Position numbers and translations under genes: made by a program
Shown here: one piece after another, positions 1 to 4,857 of the stretch
Layout of the letters: each line of letters opens with the position of its first letter
How positions within the stretch are numbered: the first letter of the stretch is position 1
Origin: Flavobacterium psychrophilum
Lineage (GTDB): Bacteria; Bacteroidota; Bacteroidia; Flavobacteriales; Flavobacteriaceae
NCBI GenBank assembly: GCA_945861915.1
Contig: CAMAWK010000049.1
Coordinates: forward strand, 1-12,922
DNA: 12,922 nucleotides
Direction: 5' to 3'
Notes under the pieces: generated by a model
Databases searched by the model: none
What the model was told of the DNA's origin: nothing
Seen by the model: only the letters and a program-made list of their open reading frames with translations

Positions 1-156
1 GACATCGAACCCATTTTAGAATTACTCATTCACGACAAAAAAAATGAATACGGAAATATTCAATTTGCATTAATAGAAGGCATTGGTAAAATAAAAATAA
101 ATCAATCTGTTGAAAATGAATTGATTAAAAAATCGTTCTTGGATTATAAATCCTAA
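1..156 (+). CDS. aroB: 3-dehydroquinate synthase, C-terminal fragment (partial at the window edge)
   Basis: Frame 1 is open from base 1 to the TAA at 154-156, giving the last 51 residues of a protein whose 5' part lies outside the window. The fragment contains LLIHDKKNEYGNIQFALIEG followed by a basic, lysine-rich end. A block of the form 'DKKN..G.I.F.L..GIGK' is the usual C-terminal helix and strand of 3-dehydroquinate synthase, which converts DAHP to 3-dehydroquinate in the shikimate pathway in the cytoplasm. The catalytic and NAD-binding parts are not visible, so the call rests on this C-terminal block alone. The neighbouring arginine decarboxylase has its own promoter just downstream, so the two are probably not one operon. 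A different metal-dependent dehydrogenase-like protein is possible but less likely. Confidence 0.72.
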   Translation, partial: DIEPILELLIHDKKNEYGNIQFALIEGIGKIKINQSVENELIKKSFLDYKS

Positions 157-177
157 TTATTTTTTTACATAAAAGCA

Positions 178-209
178 TTGTTTTACGTCTATATAATTTT
201 TTACATTTG
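178..209 (+). promoter_or_regulatory. Bacteroidetes-type promoter upstream of the arginine decarboxylase
   Basis: TTG at 178-180, a 21-base spacer, then TACATTTG at 202-209, an exact match to the flavobacterial -7 consensus TAnnTTTG. It lies just past the aroB stop. Transcription should begin near 214-217, leaving a leader of about 90 bases before the decarboxylase ATG at 306. A 14-codon ORF (215-259) begins almost exactly at the predicted start. Confidence 0.6.
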
Positions 210-214
210 CCACA

Positions 215-259
215 ATGAAAAGAAATCTTCCAATTATTTATACTAATAGTAGAGTTTGA
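215..259 (+). CDS. Possible 14-residue leader ORF ahead of the arginine decarboxylase
   Basis: ATG at 215 opens a short frame, MKRNLPIIYTNSRV, ending at TGA 257-259. It sits five bases after a consensus -7 element and within the transcribed leader of the downstream decarboxylase. It would be translated from the very 5' end of the mRNA, effectively leaderless. It has one lysine and two arginines, so it is not an obvious arginine-run attenuator peptide, and no terminator/antiterminator pair follows it. A chance ATG is quite possible; it is listed only because of its position. Confidence 0.15.
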   Translation: MKRNLPIIYTNSRV

Positions 260-305
260 AATTCATTTGTTATAATATATTTAAAACCTCAAAATACTAA
301 AACGA

Positions 306-1703
306 ATGAATACTAAATATTTTGATTTAATTAATCAAACCTATTATTTTCCTCAAGAAGAGTTTACATTAAACAAAGACAACCTTCTGTTTCACAATAT
401 CGATTTGATGAAACTAGTAGAAAAATATGGAACACCATTAAAATTTACTTATTTGCCTCAGATTTCTAACAACATCAATAGAGCCAAAAATTGGTTTCGT
501 AAATCGATGGAGAAAAACAAATATGACGCAAAATATTATTACTGTTATTGCACAAAAAGCTCTCACTTTCAATATGTTATGAATGAAGCTTTCAAAAACA
601 ACATTCATATTGAAACTTCCTCTGCTTTTGATATAAATATTGTTGAAAATCTATTAGAATCAGGCAAAATAAACAAAAGCACTTATGTAATCTGTAATGG
701 ATTTAAAAGAGATCAATACATTGAAAACATTGCTCGATTAATTAATAACGGTCATAAAAATACTATTCCGATAATTGATAATTACGAAGAACTTGATATT
801 TTACAAGATAAAATAAAACGTAAATTTAAAATTGGAATTCGTATTGCTGCAGAGGAAGAACCTAAATTTGAGTTTTATACCTCTAGACTAGGTATTGGGT
901 ATCGAAACATTGTACAATTTTATAAAAAACAAATTCAAGAAAATAAGAAGTTGGAACTAACCATGCTTCACTTTTTCATCAATACGGGCATCAATGACAA
1001 TGCGTATTATTGGAACGAATTGGTTAAATGTATCAAAGTGTATGTTGCTTTAAAACGTGAATGTCCAACCCTGACTGGATTGAATATTGGCGGAGGTTTT
1101 CCAATAAAAAACTCTCTTGCTTTTGAATATGATTATCAATATATGATTGACGAAATTATCAATCAAATTAAAATTGCCTGTGACGAAGAAGAAGTGGATG
1201 TGCCTAATATTTTTACAGAATTTGGTTCGTATACAGTCGGAGAAAGTGGTGGCGCAATTTATCAAATATTGTATCAAAAACAGCAGAATGATAGAGAAAA
1301 GTGGAATATGATTGATTCATCATTTATAACCACTTTGCCAGATACATGGGCTATTAACAAACGTTTCATTATGTTGGCTGTCAATCGATGGAATGATACA
1401 TATGAAAGAGTTTTATTAGGCGGAATGACCTGTGATAGTGATGATTATTACAATTCTGAGCAGAATATGAATGCCATATATTTGCCAAAATACAACAAAG
1501 AAAAACCATTGTATATCGGTTTTTTCAACACTGGAGCGTATCAAGAAACTATTGGAGGTTACGGCGGATTGCATCACTGTTTAATTCCAGAACCGAAACA
1601 CATCCTCATTGACAAAGATGAAAATGGAATTTTAGCTACCGAAATATTCTCTGAGCAACAAACAGCAGAACAAGTGATGCGAATTTTGGGATATAATAAA
1701 TAA
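306..1703 (+). CDS. speA: Arginine decarboxylase, PLP-dependent, alanine-racemase fold (Bacteroidetes type, 465 aa)
   Basis: Predicted to decarboxylate L-arginine to agmatine, the first step of polyamine synthesis, in the cytoplasm. The protein has the fold-III layout. An N-terminal TIM barrel carries the likely PLP Schiff-base lysine, K84, in YCTKSSHF. A glycine loop, LNIGGGFP (259-266), should hold the PLP phosphate. TEFGSYTVGES (304-314) corresponds to the 'TEPGR' region. The C-terminal beta domain has GGMTCDSDDYY (372-382), matching the catalytic CDSxD motif in which the cysteine and aspartate from one subunit complete the active site of the other, and GAYQ (410-413). At 465 residues it is much shorter than E. 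coli SpeA (about 658) and matches the compact form found in Flavobacteria. The start at 306 precedes the conserved YFDLI-QTY-FPQ N-terminus directly. It is followed after 80 bases by a deoxyhypusine-synthase-like gene. Substrate choice (arginine versus ornithine, lysine or carboxynorspermidine) is inferred from family resemblance. Confidence 0.83.
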   Translation: MNTKYFDLINQTYYFPQEEFTLNKDNLLFHNIDLMKLVEKYGTPLKFTYLPQISNNINRAKNWFRKSMEKNKYDAKYYYCYCTKSSHFQYVMNEAFKNNIHIETSSAFDINIVENLLESGKINKSTYVICNGFKRDQYIENIARLINNGHKNTIPIIDNYEELDILQDKIKRKFKIGIRIAAEEEPKFEFYTSRLGIGYRNIVQFYKKQIQENKKLELTMLHFFINTGINDNAYYWNELVKCIKVYVALKRECPTLTGLNIGGGFPIKNSLAFEYDYQYMIDEIINQIKIACDEEEVDVPNIFTEFGSYTVGESGGAIYQILYQKQQNDREKWNMIDSSFITTLPDTWAINKRFIMLAVNRWNDTYERVLLGGMTCDSDDYYNSEQNMNAIYLPKYNKEKPLYIGFFNTGAYQETIGGYGGLHHCLIPEPKHILIDKDENGILATEIFSEQQTAEQVMRILGYNK

Positions 1704-1730
1704 AGTATATCCAACACATTAAAAATTTCT

Positions 1731-1738
1731 TAAATTTG
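1731..1738 (+). promoter_or_regulatory. Possible -7 element before the deoxyhypusine-synthase-like gene
   Basis: TAAATTTG matches TAnnTTTG and sits 45 bases before the ATG at 1784. No TTG lies at the expected -33 distance, so this is half a promoter. The downstream gene may also be read through from the decarboxylase, as no terminator lies between them. Confidence 0.3.
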
Positions 1739-1783
1739 AAAATGCTTTTCAGTATTTCTATTTAAATAAAAATAAAAAATAAA

Positions 1784-2755
1784 ATGAGTAAAGGACCGAT
1801 AAGTCAATTTATAGAAAAGCATTATTTGCATTTTAACTCTGCCGCATTAGTCGATGCTGCAAAAGCATACGAACAACAATTAGCCAATGGAGCCAAAATG
1901 ATGGTAAGTATGGCTGGGGCAATGAGTACAGCAGAAATAGGTAAAATTTTCGCAGAAATAATTCGTCAAGATAAGGTACAAATTATATCTTGTACTGGAG
2001 CAAATTTGGAGGAAGACATCATGAACTTAGTCGCACATTCGCATTATGAAAGAGTTCCAAATTACCGTGATTTAACTCCTCAGCAAGAGTGGGATTTATT
2101 AGAAAGAGGTTTAAACCGTGTTACTGATACTTGCATTCCGGAGCACGAAGCATTTAGAAGATTACAAAAACATATTTACAAAATTTGGAAAGAGGCTGAT
2201 GATAAAGGGGAACGTTATTTTCCGCATGAGTTTATGTATAAAATGTTACTTTCTGGCGTACTTGAAGAATATTATGAAATTGATTTGAAAGATAGTTGGA
2301 TGTATGCTGCGGCAGAGAAAAACCTTCCAATTATTGTACCTGGATGGGAAGATAGTACTATGGGAAACATCTTTGCTTCGTATGTAATCAAAGGAGATTT
2401 AAAAGCATCTACAATGAAATCAGGAATAGAATACATGGTATTCTTGTCTGATTGGTATCCAAAAAACAGTACCAAAGGTGTTGGCTTTTTTCAAATTGGT
2501 GGAGGAATTGCTGGAGATTTTCCAATATGTGTTGTTCCTATGTTGTATCAAGATATGGAAATGCATGATATTCCGTTTTGGAGTTATTTTTGTCAAATTT
2601 CAGACTCTACAACTAGTTACGGTTCCTATTCTGGAGCTGTGCCAAACGAAAAAATCACTTGGGGAAAATTGGATATCAACACCCCAAAATTTATTATTGA
2701 ATCGGATGCGACTATCGTTGCTCCATTAATTTTTGCTTATTTATTAGATTTATAA
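1784..2755 (+). CDS. Deoxyhypusine synthase family protein (probable NAD-dependent aminobutyltransferase; homospermidine synthase-like)
   Basis: A full-length member of the deoxyhypusine synthase family (323 aa). True deoxyhypusine synthase moves the aminobutyl group of spermidine onto a lysine of eIF5A through an imine with an active-site lysine, using NAD. Here the C-terminal catalytic block is preserved: SGAVPNEKITWGK (283-295), where K295 aligns with the essential lysine (Lys329 in the human enzyme) in its W-G-K context. Other family blocks are SMAGAMSTAEIGKI (42-55), SCTGANLEEDIM (69-80), VPGWEDSTMGN (185-195) and the glycine-rich IGGGIAGDFPI (238-248). Bacteria have no eIF5A, so the target must differ. 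Bacterial homologues, for example in cyanobacteria, have been reported to make homospermidine, and homospermidine is a characteristic polyamine of Flavobacterium. Its place right after an arginine decarboxylase fits polyamine synthesis. The substrate is inferred. The ATG at 1784 has an A-rich leader. Confidence 0.85.
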   Translation: MSKGPISQFIEKHYLHFNSAALVDAAKAYEQQLANGAKMMVSMAGAMSTAEIGKIFAEIIRQDKVQIISCTGANLEEDIMNLVAHSHYERVPNYRDLTPQQEWDLLERGLNRVTDTCIPEHEAFRRLQKHIYKIWKEADDKGERYFPHEFMYKMLLSGVLEEYYEIDLKDSWMYAAAEKNLPIIVPGWEDSTMGNIFASYVIKGDLKASTMKSGIEYMVFLSDWYPKNSTKGVGFFQIGGGIAGDFPICVVPMLYQDMEMHDIPFWSYFCQISDSTTSYGSYSGAVPNEKITWGKLDINTPKFIIESDATIVAPLIFAYLLDL

Positions 2756-2760
2756 ATTAT

Positions 2761-2859
2761 ATGAAATCGCCATTAACAACAAGTTTGCGTCAGCAAACAC
2801 CAATGAGTAAAACGGCGATAACATATGTGACCGCTGAAAAATATAATTTACACATATGA
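2761..2859 (+). CDS. Candidate small ORF (32 aa), overlapping the next start codon as ATGA
   Basis: ATG at 2761 lies 5 bases after the preceding stop. The frame runs to TGA 2857-2859, overlapping the ATG of the next gene (2856-2858) in the ATGA arrangement typical of translational coupling. The peptide begins MKSPLTTSLRQQTPMSK and ends AEKYNLHI; I recognise no family. Its G+C (about 35%) is like the coding regions here and well above the intergenic DNA. An internal ATG at 2803 starts MSKTAIT, resembling the MSKGPIS start of the upstream enzyme. Against it: the same bases form a nested inverted repeat, so the region could be an RNA structure instead. Confidence 0.3.
   Translation: MKSPLTTSLRQQTPMSKTAITYVTAEKYNLHI
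2764..2821 (+). repeat. Nested inverted repeats (possible structured RNA) between two genes
   Basis: An outer 6-bp pair ATCGCC (2765-2770) with GGCGAT (2814-2819) encloses a perfect hairpin, GTTTGC-GTCA-GCAAAC (2783-2798). No T-tract follows, so it is not an intrinsic terminator. It could be a processing or stability hairpin in the mRNA linking the enzyme to the acidic protein. Confidence 0.4.
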
Positions 2860-3266
2860 AAAGAATAATTGTTGACTACGCTAAACTTACTCATGAAATT
2901 TTAAACCTGTTGGTTGATAAATTTCCTGATGGCTATGATGATTCAAACATTATCCGTTTTAGAAATGCCCAAAATGAACTAATTGAAGCAGTTGAAGTAC
3001 GAACAGAAGATACTATTTATTTAGTAAAAGTGAGTACAAAATTGGCTGACCGAATAGAAAATTATGATGAAGATGACGAAATAGAAGATGAAATAGAACC
3101 AATCTTGCCAATGAAAGGATTAGATGACGAAGATGACGACACCGATGACGGTGATAGTTTAGATACTCCTGATTTTAAAGATGATCTTTTAGAACCAAAT
3201 GACGACGACGATGATGACGATCAAATTGAGAATGATTTTTCTGAAGACGAAGATGAGGACGAATAA
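2856..3266 (+). CDS. Small protein with a folded N-terminus and a highly acidic C-terminal tail (unknown function)
   Basis: 136 residues in two parts. Residues 1-70 look like a compact alpha/beta domain beginning MKRIIVDYAKLTHEILNLL, with charged and hydrophobic residues well mixed. Residues 71-136 are overwhelmingly Asp and Glu, including DDDDDDD near 116-122 and an EDEDEDE-type end, and are certainly disordered. Proteins of this kind next to deoxyhypusine-synthase genes in Flavobacteria are, as I recall, often labelled 'DNA primase', but I see no primase zinc or TOPRIM motif here and would not use that name. The architecture (small domain plus acidic tail) resembles the RNA polymerase delta subunit of Firmicutes only by analogy. 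It may contact basic proteins or act as a nucleic-acid mimic; this is speculation. It is the last gene before a strong terminator, so it is probably co-transcribed with the upstream enzyme. Confidence 0.75.
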   Translation: MKRIIVDYAKLTHEILNLLVDKFPDGYDDSNIIRFRNAQNELIEAVEVRTEDTIYLVKVSTKLADRIENYDEDDEIEDEIEPILPMKGLDDEDDDTDDGDSLDTPDFKDDLLEPNDDDDDDDQIENDFSEDEDEDE

Positions 3267-3311
3267 ATGACTAACAACAATTTAGAAAATTTACATACCA
3301 TAAAAAACTAC

Positions 3312-3339
3312 AAACCTGTCCTTCGACAGGTTTTTTTTT
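3312..3339 (+). terminator. Intrinsic terminator closing the polyamine/acidic-protein cluster
   Basis: AAACCTGTC (3312-3320), loop CTTC, GACAGGTTT (3325-3333), then an unbroken T run to 3339. It lies 45 bases after the stop at 3266. Confidence 0.9.
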
Positions 3340-3356
3340 GAGAAAAAGCCAAATCT

Positions 3357-3390
3357 ATTCAAAATAATTCTAATGATAATTATTTTGAAT
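3357..3390. repeat. Perfect 13-bp inverted repeat with 8-base loop
   Basis: ATTCAAAATAATT (3357-3369) and AATTATTTTGAAT (3378-3390) are exact reverse complements around CTAATGAT. All but one pair in each arm are A:T. There is no adjacent T-tract, so it is unlikely to be a normal terminator. It could be a protein-binding palindrome or an mRNA 3'-end structure. Confidence 0.75.
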
Positions 3391-3437
3391 TGTGTAATTT
3401 TATAAAATTTATACTACTTTATTTAAATTAAAATGTA

Positions 3438-3476
3438 TTTAATCGATTTAATTGTTGCTTTAATCGATTTAATTGT
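3438..3476. repeat. Two direct repeats of 18 bases at a 21-base period
   Basis: TTTAATCGATTTAATTGT occurs at 3438-3455 and 3459-3476 with three bases between. Each copy contains the palindrome AATCGATT. The 21-base period is two helical turns, so both copies present the same DNA face. This looks like a pair of binding sites, but it is at a convergent gene junction rather than at a promoter. Confidence 0.75.
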
Positions 3477-3533
3477 AGTTTTATGATCACTAAAAAACCA
3501 TAAAAATGCTAATACTACTAATTATAAAAAGTA

Positions 3534-3577
3534 TTCACTTCCTATTGCATTCGAATAGCAGAAAAAACAATAGTGAA
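3534..3577. repeat. Bulged inverted repeat with palindromic core
   Basis: TTCAC (3534-3538) and TATTG (3543-3547), interrupted by TTCC, pair with CAATA and GTGAA (3568-3577). Inside the loop is the palindrome ATTCGAAT. Possible RNA structure at the 3' end of either convergent transcript. Confidence 0.4.
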
Positions 3578-3581
3578 ATTT

Positions 3582-3616
3582 AAAAAACTTTATTACTACA
3601 ACTATTATCTTGTAGT
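3582..3616 (-). terminator. Weak terminator candidate for the kinase-like gene
   Basis: Read on the minus strand, ACTACAA and TTGTAGT (3616-3595) form a 7-bp hairpin starting within the stop codon. A T6 tract follows at 3587-3582 after seven further bases. The gap and the AT-rich stem make it weak. Confidence 0.35.
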
Positions 3617-4683
3617 TACTTTATATTTTTATTAAAAATCGTAAGGTTATTAAAATTTCTTTTAATATAATCAAAAGTAATATTCAATACATTTCCCATT
3701 GACTTTGCTTTTTTAAAATTCAAATCCCGAGTGTATTGATATAATTCTAATTTGAGTTGATTGATATGATTTTGGGGAGCAATAACATCATCACCCATAA
3801 TTTTTAATAATCTTTTAATTCTATTTTCAGCAGAATGTATTCTTTTTGCTAAAATAGCTCTTTCTTCGTTTTTATATTGTTCTATAGAACTTTCTTGTAG
3901 TTTGTCTTTAACTAACTGAACCATTGGGTAGTTTTCTTTAAAAAATTGAGGTTTGTACATTTTAAAACTCCCTTCATAACATTGCTGGTCAAAATCGATA
4001 GGGCGAATTTTGAAAACCACATGATCAAAATCGTGATGCGGAATAATGACATAATTATAAGCTCTCATATCTCCCAAAAGCCGAATCATACAACGTTCGT
4101 TGAACTTGACAAACTCTTTTGCAATCTGCGCTTTTTCATTTTCGGTACAATTCATCAAGGCGGTTTTCATGAAAACATCTCCCGGAATTCCTGTGATATG
4201 TTCCTCGATTAAAGTATCTTCATACACCAAAAAATTAATTTTATCCGAAGAAAGAATATGCTCTAATTCGAGTCCGTACACTCTGGAAGCATCCGCTTTT
4301 TTAATATAAAAATAGACGTAATTATCGTTCAGAATGTTTCTAACTTTTATTCTAAAGGGTTTTGAATTCCCAAAGGTGCAATAGTCTATCGCATCAATAT
4401 TCAAAAATTTTATGGTTTCTTGATTTCCATCAGAGTGTAAATAGGAATATATTTTTTTTAAATTCAAATCTATTTCGCCTCGTTCAAATTCAGAATAATA
4501 GACTCTTATCCATAATGTATCCACTTCATTTTTGTCGTAAACATTTACCGAACCAGAGAAACGGAGTAAATCATCATAACAGACAGAAACTTTAGAAATG
4601 CGATCATAGCGTTCTAAATAGTCTAACAATATGTTATTAATAGGATAAGACGGTTTTTTTAACTGTGGTTTGGATTCACTCAT
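3616..4683 (-). CDS. Conserved-type protein of unknown function with a kinase-like signature (355 aa)
   Basis: I do not recognise a named family. No signal peptide or membrane segment is seen, so it is probably cytoplasmic. The sequence does carry a pattern like the catalytic core of protein and aminoglycoside kinases: LLGDMRAYN (202-210), where D205 and N210 have the D-x4-N spacing of HRDxxxxN and HGDxxxxN loops. It is followed by IRPIDFDQQ (226-234), where D230 or D232 could be the metal-binding aspartate of a DFG/IDxxD motif. Upstream, YFYIKK (124-129) with a later GLELEHIL (137-144) could be the lysine strand and glutamate helix. The C-terminal part (about 255-330) is rich in charged helix and may be coiled. 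A glycine-rich ATP loop is not evident. It is monocistronic, with a -7-like element 19 bases upstream, and divergent from a secreted-protein gene. The kinase idea is inference from spacing alone. Confidence 0.7.
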   Translation of the reverse strand: MSESKPQLKKPSYPINNILLDYLERYDRISKVSVCYDDLLRFSGSVNVYDKNEVDTLWIRVYYSEFERGEIDLNLKKIYSYLHSDGNQETIKFLNIDAIDYCTFGNSKPFRIKVRNILNDNYVYFYIKKADASRVYGLELEHILSSDKINFLVYEDTLIEEHITGIPGDVFMKTALMNCTENEKAQIAKEFVKFNERCMIRLLGDMRAYNYVIIPHHDFDHVVFKIRPIDFDQQCYEGSFKMYKPQFFKENYPMVQLVKDKLQESSIEQYKNEERAILAKRIHSAENRIKRLLKIMGDDVIAPQNHINQLKLELYQYTRDLNFKKAKSMGNVLNITFDYIKRNFNNLTIFNKNIK

Positions 4684-4702
4684 TTATTCCTTGTGTATGG
4701 TG

Positions 4703-4710
4703 CAAATTTA
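4703..4710 (-). promoter_or_regulatory. -7 element for the kinase-like gene
   Basis: The minus strand reads TAAATTTG here, an exact TAnnTTTG match, with 19 bases to the start codon at 4683. Possible TTG -33 triplets lie 15 or 24 bases further upstream, neither at the ideal spacing. Confidence 0.4.
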
Positions 4711-4843
4711 GGTTAAAATACTATTCAACTGAAACAAAATCAACCCTGGAACGTTCTATTTAAATGATAACCAAAATTAGCAAAGATTTCAAATTGAATT
4801 GGAATCAAGTTACAATCTAATTCATAAAAAAATAGTTTTATAG

Positions 4844-4851
4844 TATATTTG
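4844..4851 (+). promoter_or_regulatory. -7-like element six bases before the secreted-protein start codon
   Basis: TATATTTG matches TAnnTTTG exactly, but only six bases separate it from the ATG at 4858, and no TTG is found at a -33 distance. If used, the transcript would begin at or within the start codon. Confidence 0.3.
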
Positions 4852-4857
4852 TAGGCT

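Larger units (their letters stand above)
3267..3615. other. Gene-free convergent intergenic region, repeat-rich
   Basis: About 350 bases between two convergent genes with no credible coding sequence. After the plus-strand terminator come a perfect 13-bp inverted repeat (3357-3390), a tandem pair of 18-base direct repeats (3438-3476), a bulged hairpin with a palindromic core (3534-3577) and a hairpin at the end of the minus-strand gene (3595-3616). Base composition is extremely AT-rich. I see no convincing promoter inside it. Confidence 0.7.

Noticed and set aside
1784..2755. True deoxyhypusine synthase acting on eIF5A
   Set aside because: Bacteria lack eIF5A and hypusine. The family membership is clear, but the substrate must be different.
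2856..3266. Naming the acidic protein a DNA primase
   Set aside because: No zinc-finger, TOPRIM or other primase motif is present and the protein has only 136 residues; I believe this label is a propagated annotation error.
3267..3341. A 24-codon frame starting right after the acidic-protein stop (TAAATGA)
   Set aside because: It reads through the whole terminator stem and T-tract, so its length is an accident of that sequence.
3350..3357. Minus-strand TAGATTTG as a promoter for antisense RNA to the acidic-protein gene
   Set aside because: It matches the -7 consensus but has no TTG at any acceptable distance. Single TAnnTTTG matches are expected by chance in such AT-rich DNA.
3438..3476. 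Direct repeats as a possible CRISPR remnant
   Set aside because: Only two 18-base copies with three bases between; there is no spacer-sized gap, no cas gene and no leader.
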